Shown one piece after another: positions 17,824 through 25,787 of a DNA stretch of 64,000 bases. Made by a program: the position numbers and the translations under genes. Under the pieces are notes generated by a model. It made no database searches. It was not told the origin of the DNA and saw only the letters and a program-made list of their open reading frames with translations. The stretch is taken from the NCBI RefSeq assembly GCF_017883985.1, contig NZ_PRDG01000003.1, positions 8,991-72,990 of the forward strand, given 5' to 3'. Numbering within the stretch: position 1 is the stretch's first letter; each line of letters opens with the position of its first letter. The stretch is from Streptococcus oricebi (GTDB lineage: Bacteria; Bacillota; Bacilli; Lactobacillales; Streptococcaceae).

Positions 17824-17841
17824 AATATCCTCCTCAAACTA

Positions 17842-17870
17842 TTTAGAAAACTTTCAAATTATTTCCATTA
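17842..17870 (-). promoter_or_regulatory. yhfC promoter with downstream operator
   Basis: The -10 TATAAT (17865-17870) is followed by TTTAGAA-AACT-TTCAAAT on the plus strand (17842-17859). This is a copy, with two mismatches, of the TTTAGAA-N4-TTCTAAA palindrome found repeatedly at 20669-21137. It covers the likely transcription start, as expected for autorepression by the SdpR-like protein. Confidence 0.6.
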
Positions 17871-18036
17871 TACTGTTTTTGTAGGCAAAAAACAAGAAAA
17901 CTCAGAGCTCAAAGACTTCTTATGATAAAGCCCTTCCCAGATTAGCAAGAAACAAATAAATAAAACCTCGATTTCGTCTTAAGCACTCCTACTTCTTTTA
18001 CTAATCACTTTTAAAAGACCTCTTTATAGGTAGGCC

Positions 18037-18285
18037 TTATTTTTCATCCAGATAGCCGAAATTGTTCTGATAAAGAGTGTTGCCGTCTTTGTCAAAGACC
18101 GTTGTCGCCAGTCCTGCGCTAGTTTTTTCGTGCTCCTTGTAGTAGTCCTCAATCTTCTGACCGATTTGGTCGTAAGGCGTGCCCGACGACAGCTTTTGCT
18201 CGTCGGCTCGAACACGCGTCGCTCCAAAAACGACCAGCCCACACGTTACCAACGCCATAACGCTTTGCAAAAATGATCTTTTCAT
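18037..18285 (-). pseudogene. Truncated secreted serine hydrolase (beta-lactamase-like), N-terminal piece
   Basis: An 82-residue frame with a clear signal peptide (cleavage near RVRA-DE) and ribosome site TTGGAGG. The mature part (YDQIGQKIEDYYKEHEKTS, VFDKDGNTLYQNNFGYLDEK) resembles the start of streptococcal beta-lactamase-family serine hydrolases. It stops before any catalytic SxxK motif, and a terminator-like hairpin follows. Either it is a decayed gene or a small secreted protein made from that N-terminus. Confidence 0.6.
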
Positions 18286-18322
18286 ATTTGCCTCCAATCA
18301 TCATTTGCTAGAGTTTGCTCAC

Positions 18323-18427
18323 TCAAAAAGGAAAGAAAAAGAGCAAACCGAGCAGGCTGAGAAGAAGCCACAACCAGCCAAAAATAAAGAATAACAGGAT
18401 TTTAACAAAACCGAAAATATGAAACAT
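18323..18427 (-). CDS. 34-residue very hydrophobic peptide
   Basis: ATG at 18427 follows GGGAGAGAATC. The peptide starts MFHIFGFVKILLFF, continues with IFGWLWLLLSLLGLL and ends in FFFPF, with almost no charge. It lies between the SdpI-like gene and the truncated hydrolase in the same direction, 27 nt and 37 nt from each. It may be a membrane-active or signal peptide, or a scaffold subunit. No homologue is recognised. Confidence 0.45.
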   Translation of the reverse strand: MFHIFGFVKILLFFIFGWLWLLLSLLGLLFFFPF

Positions 18428-18454
18428 GATTCTCTCCCTTCATATCAGACATTT

Positions 18455-18940
18455 TTAAAAGAGGAAGAGGCTCACAAGGAAAAGAATTGAGCCGATGCCA
18501 CTGAAGATATAAGCTAAGACGCGTGGTGCGGGCTTCTGGTCTGCCACTAACTGTCTTGTGAGAAAGTAGCTGACAGCGTTAAGAATAATTGCCACCATAA
18601 TCCCATTGACCTTAAAAATCGGGAAAGCCGGATTGAGCGCATAAAGAAGAAGGCTGATATAGACCACAGCATTGATAAAAGGAACCAGCCAGTAAAGGAA
18701 ATGGACAAATTGCTTGTCGATAATCTCCTTAATGGTCGTCGTGTAGCAAACAATCAGTTGGATAATAGTCAAGAGAACTGGCAAAAACCAGATGAAAATT
18801 GGCTTGGGCATGCCTAGACCTCTATAATGAAAATGCCCTCTGATTATTTGAGGTAGGTCAGTATAGATTGACAAAGCGTAGATAAGCGGTAGCCAAATAG
18901 CGATTAGGCTGGCGATGAGTTCTTTCCATTTTATCTTCAT
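18455..18940 (-). CDS. Second SdpI-like membrane protein (DUF1648)
   Basis: A 161-residue, five-helix protein. It has the same N-terminal pattern (WLPLIYALSIYTDLPQII, then HFHYRG) and PAPRVLAY motif as the protein at 16292-16798, so the two are paralogues. GGAGG precedes the ATG, 14 nt after the ABC transporter stop. By analogy with SdpI it could protect the cell from, or sense, a peptide handled by the transporter. Confidence 0.72.
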   Translation of the reverse strand: MKIKWKELIASLIAIWLPLIYALSIYTDLPQIIRGHFHYRGLGMPKPIFIWFLPVLLTIIQLIVCYTTTIKEIIDKQFVHFLYWLVPFINAVVYISLLLYALNPAFPIFKVNGIMVAIILNAVSYFLTRQLVADQKPAPRVLAYIFSGIGSILFLVSLFLF

Positions 18941-18954
18941 TTTTTTCCTCCAAT

Positions 18955-20535
18955 TTATAATTCCAGACAGTCATCAAAGCGGTCTAAGAGAGTCCGACCT
19001 TGATTGTGGGTAATAACGATGACAATGCGGTCTTTGATTGACAAAATATAGTCCATAACTTCCGCTGCCAAATTCGGGTCAAGATTGCTAGTTGGTTCAT
19101 CAAAAATCAGCACATCATAATCCTTGACCAAGAAACGCGCCAAATCAATCCGCTGCTTTTCGCCATAGGAAACTTCCTGCCGCTCCAAGTCCAGCTTCTT
19201 GCTCAAGAAATCCTCATTAAAATGCAGACTTTGGTACAAGGCACTTTGGTCAGATACATTGATATTCCTATACAGCGCGATATTGTCTGCTACACTTCCC
19301 TCGATAAAGAAGTCATTCTTTTGGATAAAGGCAATTTTCTGATAAAGGCTGCCGTTTACTAGCTGGCTGACCGCTTGGTTGTTGACCATGATTTGACCAG
19401 TATAGTCCTTTTTATCAAAATAATTGAGCAGGAGCTTCATCAAGGTTGACTTGCCTCGACCGGACTCGCCGATAATGGCATAATGCTTGTCCTTGACAAA
19501 CTGATAAGAAAAATCCTGAAAGAGAGTCTTGTCGCCCAGCTCCAGACCGAGGTGCTCAAAGTCAATCCGCTCAATCGTTTCGGTCAGATTTTGAGTGGGC
19601 TCCGCCTCTTTCCCAGCCAACTTGGCATCAACATCATTCTCAATATCCTTGACCGTGCTCATGAGATTTTTATTATTGAGAAAGAGCTGCAAAGGAGTGA
19701 AAACAAAGTTCAAAAGCTGGACACTGGCAATCAATGCCCCAATCGTCAGTGAGCCTTGACTGACAAACCAAATCCCCAGAGACAGACAAAATATCTGAGA
19801 GAGATAGCTAAAAAGCATCATCAGATTCACAGCGCCTTCTTTTGCCACATTGTAACTTTTTCTGGCTTGCTCAAAGTCGCTGTTGCTGCTAGACAAATGC
19901 TTGACTATCCCTTTTTGGATTTGTAAGAGTTTGATTTGCTCAAATCCTTCCAAAAAATTGGTGACTTGCTTCAAGAAATGATTGCTTTTCTGGGTGAAAT
20001 TCGCCGTCGCCTTTCTCATCAAAACACCCGGAATTTGCGACGCTACCATAGTCAAGATAGAGATGAGGATAAAGCCCAGAGCCATTTGCCATTCAATCCA
20101 GAAAATAGCTAGCGTACTGATGAAAACGGAGAAAAAGGCAGCCACAATATCACAGCGTGGGGTCAAGTAATTCTCTTGGTAAATATCCATATTCTTGGTC
20201 GTTGTATTGAGATAGCTATTTTCTTGCTCGGAAGCCTTGTCATGCAAATCCTTGCCATAAAAAGAAGCAAAGAGCCGCATTTTCACTTCTTCCAAGACTT
20301 GCTTGATATGCTTGTTCTTGAGCCAAATGGCCAGCAAGCTGCAAAGAGACCAAACACAAATGCAAAGAAGACAGATAAAAAATTGTCCAAGCAAGTTAGA
20401 ATGAGCCTTCTGCGCACTGTCCACAACTACTCCCAGCTGCAAAGAAAACAAAGTTATAGAAATCGTTGCTCCAATGCTAAAGATAGTCGCACCCAGATAA
20501 GAAGCCCGGTATTTTCGTAAGATTTCTTTCAACAT
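18955..20535 (-). CDS. ABC transporter, fused membrane and ATPase domains (peptide exporter type)
   Basis: This 526-residue half-transporter has six N-terminal helices (about 1-290) and a C-terminal ATPase. Walker A is GESGRGKST at 356-364, the Q-loop glutamine is 405, Walker B is DVLIFDEP at 474-481 and the H-loop His is 510. The signature motif is VSYGEKQR instead of LSGGQ-type. There is no C39 peptidase domain. Its ATG overlaps the stop of a 40-residue ORF. Probable role: homodimeric export of a peptide or lipid. Confidence 0.85.
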   Translation of the reverse strand: MLKEILRKYRASYLGATIFSIGATISITLFSLQLGVVVDSAQKAHSNLLGQFFICLLCICVWSLCSLLAIWLKNKHIKQVLEEVKMRLFASFYGKDLHDKASEQENSYLNTTTKNMDIYQENYLTPRCDIVAAFFSVFISTLAIFWIEWQMALGFILISILTMVASQIPGVLMRKATANFTQKSNHFLKQVTNFLEGFEQIKLLQIQKGIVKHLSSSNSDFEQARKSYNVAKEGAVNLMMLFSYLSQIFCLSLGIWFVSQGSLTIGALIASVQLLNFVFTPLQLFLNNKNLMSTVKDIENDVDAKLAGKEAEPTQNLTETIERIDFEHLGLELGDKTLFQDFSYQFVKDKHYAIIGESGRGKSTLMKLLLNYFDKKDYTGQIMVNNQAVSQLVNGSLYQKIAFIQKNDFFIEGSVADNIALYRNINVSDQSALYQSLHFNEDFLSKKLDLERQEVSYGEKQRIDLARFLVKDYDVLIFDEPTSNLDPNLAAEVMDYILSIKDRIVIVITHNQGRTLLDRFDDCLEL

Positions 20536-20651
20536 TTAATTTTTCCTTCCAATTTTCGTCTATCTTTTAAAATAAGCCAAGACGGGATTGCCCAGCAGAC
20601 GGATAAAAGCGCTAGCAAGCCCACAAGCAACAAAAGTAATTCTCTTTTCAT
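20529..20651 (-). CDS. 40-residue single-helix membrane peptide, coupled to the ABC gene
   Basis: ATG at 20651 follows GAGGAAAG. It has a basic start (MKRE), one helix (LLLLLVGLLALLSV, CWAIPSW) and a charged tail (KDRRKLEGKIKC). The TGA overlaps the ABC start (ATGTTGA). It aligns without gaps to the 46-residue peptide at 20802-20942: both share GL, LS, SW, KxR and LE at the same spacing. A palindromic operator lies 18 nt upstream. Confidence 0.6.
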   Translation of the reverse strand: MKRELLLLLVGLLALLSVCWAIPSWLILKDRRKLEGKIKC

Positions 20652-20668
20652 CTTTCCTCATTTATCTA

Positions 20669-20686
20669 TTTAGAAAATTTTCTAAA
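20669..20686. promoter_or_regulatory. Operator copy, perfect TTTAGAA-AATT-TTCTAAA
   Basis: A perfect 18-bp palindrome just upstream of the 40-residue ORF ribosome site. A -35-like TTGACT (20721-20726, minus) lies further up. Confidence 0.7.
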
Positions 20687-20734
20687 CACAAATCGCAAAA
20701 AACAAGTAGCATCTCCATTTAGTCAACCTAGATA

Positions 20735-20752
20735 TTTAGATTTTTTTCTAAA
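20735..20752. promoter_or_regulatory. Operator copy, one mismatch
   Basis: TTTAGAT-TTTT-TTCTAAA, the same spacing as the perfect copies, in the gap between the two micropeptide genes. Confidence 0.6.
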
Positions 20753-20762
20753 TACTCTAGCT

Positions 20763-20792
20763 TAAAAAATCTAGTCTAGAAAAGCTAGATTT
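20763..20792 (-). terminator. Terminator after the 46-residue peptide gene
   Basis: AATCTAG/CTAGATT stem followed by TTTTTT on the minus strand. Confidence 0.7.
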
Positions 20793-20801
20793 TATAGTTT
20801 T

Positions 20802-20942
20802 TTAAAAATGTTTTTGCTTGGATATTTTTTCAAGTTCGTCTCTATTTTTATAGAGCACCCATGAGAAAACAGCCAGCCAAATGGATAAACCAGTCACTAG
20901 CCCTAAGACTGTCAGTAGAATAGACCTTCTTGCTTTCTTCAT
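20802..20942 (-). CDS. 46-residue single-helix membrane peptide
   Basis: ATG at 20942 follows AGGAGGAG, one of the best ribosome sites in the region. It has a basic N-terminus (MKKARRS), one helix (TVLGLVTGLSIWLAVFSW) and a charged tail (KNRDELEKISKQ). It is a paralogue of the 40-residue peptide. It has its own promoter, operators and terminator, which argues for a real gene. Function is unknown; a small regulatory or signalling membrane protein is possible. Confidence 0.6.
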   Translation of the reverse strand: MKKARRSILLTVLGLVTGLSIWLAVFSWVLYKNRDELEKISKQKHF

Positions 20943-20993
20943 TTTCTCCTCCTTCTTGCGCTAAGCAGGCAAGCATCTAATCGGCAGATAATA

Positions 20994-21011
20994 TTTAGAA
21001 TTTTTTCTAAA
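20994..21011. promoter_or_regulatory. Operator copy, perfect TTTAGAA-TTTT-TTCTAAA
   Basis: The half sites are perfect with the same 4-bp spacer, 52 bp upstream of the 46-residue ORF. Confidence 0.7.
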
Positions 21012-21063
21012 TACTTCTCAAAAATTATCTGGCCAATCATCGCATGACCAAAAAAACAAAGTA

Positions 21064-21113
21064 ATTAGAATTCCTTCTAAATAGATTCTATCACGTCTTG
21101 CTTCTAAAAGCAA
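21064..21113 (-). promoter_or_regulatory. Promoter of the 46-residue peptide gene with operator
   Basis: -35 TTGCTT (21108-21113) and -10 TAGAAT (21085-21090) are 17 bp apart. Immediately downstream lies ATTAGAA-TTCC-TTCTAAA (21064-21081), the operator with one mismatch, in the same place relative to the -10 as at the yhfC promoter. Confidence 0.65.
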
Positions 21114-21119
21114 GAGCTA

Positions 21120-21137
21120 TTTTGATTTTTTTCTAAA
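21120..21137. promoter_or_regulatory. Operator copy, degenerate
   Basis: TTTTGAT-TTTT-TTCTAAA has one perfect half site and two mismatches in the other, just upstream of the -35 at 21108. Confidence 0.4.
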
Positions 21138-21145
21138 TATTAAGT

Positions 21146-21174
21146 AAAAAAAGTGGAACAGAATTGTCCCACTT
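21146..21174 (-). terminator. Terminator after the class A beta-lactamase-like gene
   Basis: AGTGGGACA/TGTTCCACT stem followed by seven T on the minus strand, next to the stop at 21180. Confidence 0.8.
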
Positions 21175-21179
21175 GTCTA

Positions 21180-22238
21180 TCAATTCATATTGACCCGGTG
21201 CCATTCGTTGATGACATAGGATAACTCTCCGACCTGGTTGATACCGACCCCACTGATCTCGTTGCTTTCAAGGGTGCTGCCACCCAGTCCTGCCGTATAA
21301 AGAGCAACGATATAGGGTTTTTCCTCCATAACAATCGCATCGACATTCAAGGCTTCACGCACATAGCCGGGCTTTTGGTAGATAGTAATATCGTGCAAGT
21401 AGCGCTTGTAATATTCATTGGGGAAGGACTCACCAATATAGTAGAGAATATCCTTGTACTTGTCCTTGTGCTGCCAGAGGTAGTCCAAGACCTGGATGTA
21501 ATAGTCACTAGTCGTCTTATTTTCCTGACTAATCGTTTTGACTTCTCCCTTGGACTGGCCATAGCGATTATAGAGACTATAAGCCTTGTCAATCCCACCG
21601 AGACGTTCAGCCAGGGCATAGGCCGGGGTATTTTCCGAGTAAAGGAGGGAATACTCCTGCATATCTGGAATCGTCATCGCTCCAGCAAAGGCACCCACAT
21701 AGTTATTATGCTCCCCGATATATTCGTAGTAGGTATTGGTAATATCAAACTTTTCAGTCATGGACAGCTTGCCAGCCTCCACCTCATCAACAACTAGCAT
21801 ATTGAGGGGAAGTTTATAGGTTGAGCCTGCTGTCATGGGCTGGCTCTCATTCATGCTAGCGGTCTGTCCAGTCGTCAAATCCTTATAGGAAAAAGCGATA
21901 CAAGACGGATCAATCTCCATTTCAGCCAAGTAGGCTTGAACGACCTGGGGCAGGCTAAGATTGGCATAGTCATAATGGAGACCATAGGCATCCATGGTGG
22001 CAGCATCAGCCTCCATCACCGCTTGCTTGGCCTCCATACTCTTAGCAGGTGCTGGTGGAATTTCTTCTTGCTGGGGACTGACTGGACTAGGCTCTGACGA
22101 ACTAGACGAGGTCTCCGACTGGGAGGGCAGAGTCTTTTTCTGACCAAAAGAGACCTTGCTAAACCAAAGAACCAGGCCCAGAAAGGTCAAGAGAGCTAGA
22201 CTAAGAATTGTTATCGTTTTGGGCGAATATTTTTTCAT
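21180..22238 (-). CDS. Secreted class A beta-lactamase-like serine hydrolase
   Basis: A 352-residue protein with an N-terminal membrane anchor (residues ~8-27), a Ser/Pro/Glu-rich linker (40-66) and a beta-lactamase-type domain. The nucleophile motif is STYK at 139-142 and SEN at 201-203 fills the SDN place. A clear KTG is not seen; YQKPG near the end may take that position. It probably acts on peptidoglycan or is a non-lactamase wall protein. There is no evidence for antibiotic resistance. Confidence 0.75.
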   Translation of the reverse strand: MKKYSPKTITILSLALLTFLGLVLWFSKVSFGQKKTLPSQSETSSSSSEPSPVSPQQEEIPPAPAKSMEAKQAVMEADAATMDAYGLHYDYANLSLPQVVQAYLAEMEIDPSCIAFSYKDLTTGQTASMNESQPMTAGSTYKLPLNMLVVDEVEAGKLSMTEKFDITNTYYEYIGEHNNYVGAFAGAMTIPDMQEYSLLYSENTPAYALAERLGGIDKAYSLYNRYGQSKGEVKTISQENKTTSDYYIQVLDYLWQHKDKYKDILYYIGESFPNEYYKRYLHDITIYQKPGYVREALNVDAIVMEEKPYIVALYTAGLGGSTLESNEISGVGINQVGELSYVINEWHRVNMN

Positions 22239-22353
22239 GACACTTGTATTATAAAAAAATATTAGAAAAATAACAAGGGAATACTGAAATTGTTAGGTAA
22301 AAATACCAAGTCCACAAAATCAAAAAGAGGGGGCCTAGTTTGGTTGGTAAATA

Positions 22354-22380
22354 AAAAAGCAGCAAACAGTTTACTGCTTT
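22354..22380 (-). terminator. Terminator after the 107-residue protein gene
   Basis: AGCAGTAAA/TTTGCTGCT stem with a 3-nt loop and a T-run on the minus strand. Confidence 0.7.
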
Positions 22381-22392
22381 TGTTTTTATAAC

Positions 22393-22716
22393 TTATCCGC
22401 CTGGCTTTCCGCCGACATGGATTTTTATACATTTTCCTTGGTCGTTAAAAATCATAAAATAATATTCAGCTACTTTCTCGTCAACTGTAAAGAGTGTTTT
22501 ATTTCCGTCATCAATCAAATAAGCAACTGATTTTGCATGAATTTGATAGTCAAACTTGCCGTAACGTGTTTCCACTTGCTCCTTGGTCTTGCCTAAAATC
22601 CACTGGTCATCATATTTCCAGTAGATACGGCTAGAAAAATACCAGAAAATAGAAGCAATAATAATTATGAAGGCTAAGGATACAGTCACTCCTATTTTAC
22701 GTTTATTGCTCACCAT
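22393..22716 (-). CDS. Small membrane-anchored protein of unknown function
   Basis: A 107-residue protein with one N-terminal helix (about 9-27) and a small extracellular domain. WILGKTKEQVETRYGKFD recalls the start of SmpA/OmlA-type BLIP-like folds, but the match is short. AAGGGGG precedes the ATG. It sits alone between terminators. Confidence 0.55.
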   Translation of the reverse strand: MVSNKRKIGVTVSLAFIIIIASIFWYFSSRIYWKYDDQWILGKTKEQVETRYGKFDYQIHAKSVAYLIDDGNKTLFTVDEKVAEYYFMIFNDQGKCIKIHVGGKPGG

Positions 22717-22738
22717 ATGCCCCCTTTTTACAAACAGT

Positions 22739-22763
22739 AAAAGTGCTGAGTTACACTCAGCAC
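22739..22763 (-). terminator. Terminator after sodA
   Basis: GTGCTGAG/CTCAGCAC perfect stem followed by TTTT on the minus strand. Confidence 0.8.
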
Positions 22764-22774
22764 CTGATTATTTT

Positions 22775-23383
22775 TTAAGCCTTAGCTGCGGCATATAATT
22801 CATCTACCTTGTTCCAGTTAATTACTGAGAAGAAGGCCTTAATGTAGTCTGGGCGAACATTGCGGTATTTAACATAGTAGGCATGTTCCCAAACATCTAG
22901 TCCTAGGATAGGTGTCTTGCCCTCTGAAATTGGATTATCTTGGTTAGCTGTTGAGATAACCTCTAACTTGCCTTCTTTGTTGACTACTAACCAAGCCCAG
23001 CCTGAACCGAAGCGAGTGGTTGCAGCTGCTGTGAAGGCTGCCTTAAAGTCATCAAAGGAACCAAAGCTAGCTTCAATATCTGCAAGTAGGGCTGCTGATG
23101 GTTCTGTCTTTTCTGGAGTCATCAATTCCCAGAAAAGAGCATGGTTCAAGTGGCCACCACCGTTATTGATAACAGCTTGACGGATGTCTTCTGGAATAGC
23201 TGTCACATCTGACAATAATTTTTCCAAGTCTTCCCCGATTTCTGGGTGTTTTGCTAGGGCAGCATTAACATTTGTTACATAGGTATTGTGATGTTTGTCA
23301 TGATGCAAGTGCATTGTTTCTTCATCAATATAAGGCTCAAGGGCATCATAAGCATAAGGTAGGTCTGGTAAAAGAATAGTCAT
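22775..23383 (-). CDS. sodA: Manganese superoxide dismutase
   Basis: The 202-residue enzyme dismutates superoxide in the cytoplasm. The metal ligands are visible: the early His in [12 protein letters not shown], the second in NHALFW, and the Asp and His of DVWEHAYY. It follows holA, the usual streptococcal order, but has its own promoter and terminator. Confidence 0.96.
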   Translation of the reverse strand: MTILLPDLPYAYDALEPYIDEETMHLHHDKHHNTYVTNVNAALAKHPEIGEDLEKLLSDVTAIPEDIRQAVINNGGGHLNHALFWELMTPEKTEPSAALLADIEASFGSFDDFKAAFTAAATTRFGSGWAWLVVNKEGKLEVISTANQDNPISEGKTPILGLDVWEHAYYVKYRNVRPDYIKAFFSVINWNKVDELYAAAKA

Positions 23384-23403
23384 TTCGGCACCTCTTTTTC
23401 TTT

Positions 23404-23434
23404 ATTATATGAAAATGATAACGCAATCATCATT
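23404..23434 (-). promoter_or_regulatory. sodA promoter with inverted repeat
   Basis: -10 TATAAT is at 23404-23409. Upstream, AATGAT and ATCATT (23414-23434, 9-bp gap) form an inverted repeat covering the spacer and -35 region, where TGATGA is a poor hexamer. A Fur-family or other metal/redox regulator could bind, but the site is not a clear match to one family. Confidence 0.45.
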
Positions 23435-23443
23435 TTTTTTCAA

Positions 23444-24490
23444 CTAATCTGCTTGGAAATCAGCAGCGGCTATTTTCAATAGGGCTAAGTCAAACAGGTA
23501 GTCCTTGTCATAAAGGCCAGATTTAATCTGAAAATCTGTCTCAATCAAGATTTTCAAGGTCTTTTTCAGAAAGGAAAGCTGGAGCTTGCGGCTGTCTTTG
23601 AGGGCAAATTTGACCTGATAGGGATTGACCCTGCGGCCCAAAATCTCGGATAGGTCAGCGACAATCTGACTCTCCTGGCGACCAGCCTGGGATAAAATCT
23701 TGACCTGGGTAAAGATTCTAAACTGGCCCAGCATGATGGCAATCAGTTTGATTTCATCTTCTCCCTGAAGTCGCAAGTCCTGCACCAAGGCCCGGGCCGC
23801 ATCAACCTGGCTGGATAGAATCAGCTGGGTCAAATCAAAGATATTGTCTTGCAGGGTTTTGGGTAGGGCCTGGTCTACATCAGCTAGCTCAATCTGGCCC
23901 TGGCCCTTATAGCTCTTCAAAAAGGCCAGGTTGCGACTAATCTCACTATATTGAAAGCTAGACTTGACTAGGACCTGCTCAAAGGCTCCTTGGGCAAAGA
24001 CTAGTCCCTCTTGGTCAGCCTTATGGCTAAAGTAGTGGCGTAGCTCCTGCTCCTTGGGCTCACTAGCTGTATAAATGTGCCCATCACGCTTTAAAATCTT
24101 GACCAAACGGCGCTTGCTATCGAGCTTACCTTCCGCAAAGATAATGAGCTTGGTTGTAGACACTGGATTTTCCAGATAGGCTTCAAAGGACTTGAGCTCC
24201 TCATCACTTAAAAAACGCTTCTTAGCTGTGGTCAAATCCTGAAAATGATCTAGGATAATGATTTTTTCCTCTGTAAAGAAGGGCAGGCTGACTAGATCCA
24301 GCTCGATTTCCGAGTAATTAGCCTCCTTCATATCGAAGTAGCTATAATTCAAATCGCTCGTGTCAAAGGCAATCCGCTTTAAAAACTCCTCTTTTAGGAG
24401 GCTGAACTGCCCCAAATCCTCCCCAGTCAAAACGGATAGGGAGGCTAGCTGGTCCAGCTCAACCTTCTCTACTTCTTCAATCGCTAACAC
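23444..24490 (-). CDS. holA: DNA polymerase III delta subunit
   Basis: The 348-residue clamp-loader subunit opens the sliding clamp for replication. The fold pattern and length fit HolA, with LIIFAEGKLDSKRRLVK and the C-terminal EIKLIAIMLGQFRIFTQVK. The start is GTG at 24490 after AGAGGAAAG. It precedes sodA as in other streptococci. Confidence 0.92.
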   Translation of the reverse strand: MLAIEEVEKVELDQLASLSVLTGEDLGQFSLLKEEFLKRIAFDTSDLNYSYFDMKEANYSEIELDLVSLPFFTEEKIIILDHFQDLTTAKKRFLSDEELKSFEAYLENPVSTTKLIIFAEGKLDSKRRLVKILKRDGHIYTASEPKEQELRHYFSHKADQEGLVFAQGAFEQVLVKSSFQYSEISRNLAFLKSYKGQGQIELADVDQALPKTLQDNIFDLTQLILSSQVDAARALVQDLRLQGEDEIKLIAIMLGQFRIFTQVKILSQAGRQESQIVADLSEILGRRVNPYQVKFALKDSRKLQLSFLKKTLKILIETDFQIKSGLYDKDYLFDLALLKIAAADFQAD

Positions 24491-24549
24491 AATCTTTCCT
24501 CTACAATCTTTCTAGTCTAGGGCGCTCTTACTTGCCATAAGCAGGAAGC

Positions 24550-25778
24550 CTAATGCTCCCTACTGGCCCGATAAATATCCCTTACCAAATCACTTAGTTG
24601 GTCTTCCTCGTAAACTTGACTCTCAGCTGGTCGATGACTGGTCTTGGCCCAAGCAAAAACCGGCTTCTGGCTCGCCAACATCTTCTGAATACTATCGTAA
24701 ACTTCCTCACCATGGTGGATATCCAGATAAGCCCCACACTTATCTAGTAAATCATCAAGAGTGATATTGAGCACATGAGGGTGCAATTTTAGATTTTCAT
24801 AGGCAGTCAGCTTGGTTAAGCCCGACCAAAAGTTGGTATAGGCACAGAGATGAATGTCAAAGTCAGGCAGGAGGCGCAGCAGATTTTCCAACTGCTCCAA
24901 GTCCCCGCTTCCCGTCACAATCAAGAGTTGAGGGCGGCCCGACTTTTCTAAAAGCTGAGGTTCAAAGCTAACTAGCTGGCTCCATTCCAAGCCGTAATAA
25001 TACCACCAGAGCTCCTTTAACTGCATCCAGCAGTTCAAGTTCCAAGGCTTGCCTGGCGCACAGTAGTGTAAGACAGCCGGTAGCTGGTCCAGGTCAATCT
25101 TACCAACCTTATGACCCCGCCTATCGCCAATGTCCCAGTTGGAATCAGCAACCAAGAGGTGGTTGTAGGTCCGGTCCAGATGGTACCAATTATCCTTAAA
25201 AGCAATATTGAGGATACTTTGGTCTCCTAACCGGACCTGCTCAGCATATTCTTTAGCGAGGACAAGGAGCTTCTCTTCTGAATTTTCCTTAACAATTTCC
25301 CTTAGATTAAAGAGGACCAGACCAGAATTAAAGGTATCTTTAATCCCCAAATCCCATAAATCAGTTTGAACATCCAAGTCATTGACCGCTGCAATCGGAT
25401 AGTGACCCAAATCCAGGTCAAAGAGGACAGATAAGTCCTGATTTACAATCATATCCGAATCAAGATACAGGACCCTTTCTTCCTCCTTGATAACTTGGGG
25501 AATGAAATAGATAAGATTAGCAACATAATTGACATGACTATGGGAATCATTCATCTGATGAGAAATGACGTTTTCTGGCTCAATCTTTACATCCTTAATC
25601 TGATAACCAAAGCGGGCCAATTTTTTTCGTAGGTCAATAAACCATTCCTGAGGAAAATCAAGGTTTAAAAGGTAGAATGTTAGCCCCCCCGAACATTATT
25701 GGCACAAATTGATTTAATGGTCGTCATAACCTTATCTGCATAGGCAAAATCTGCACATAAGGCAATCGCTTTATTCAT
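24550..25778 (-). pseudogene. GT8 glycosyltransferase, out of frame at a poly-G tract (phase-off)
   Basis: The start ATG at 25778 (after AGGAGAG) opens MNKAIALCADFAYADKV and reaches NNVRGG-stop, because a run of seven G (25684-25690) puts TAA in frame. With eight or five G the frame joins LTFYLLNLDFPQEW and continues to 24550, giving 409 residues with eight. The main part has the GT8 DxD motif (YLDSDMIV), FNSGLVLFN and HYCAPGKPW. It likely adds a sugar to a surface polymer. It lies 9 nt after metG. The tract suggests reversible switching rather than decay, since the rest is intact. Confidence 0.85.
25684..25690 (-). repeat. Homopolymeric G7 tract in the glycosyltransferase gene
   Basis: Seven C on the plus strand, G on the coding strand, 88 nt after the start codon. 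One added G restores the frame. Confidence 0.9.
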
Positions 25779-25787
25779 GAGTCTCTC

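Noticed and set aside
21180..22238. Antibiotic-resistance beta-lactamase
   Set aside because: The protein has the fold motifs but no clear KTG, and streptococcal relatives are not resistance enzymes.
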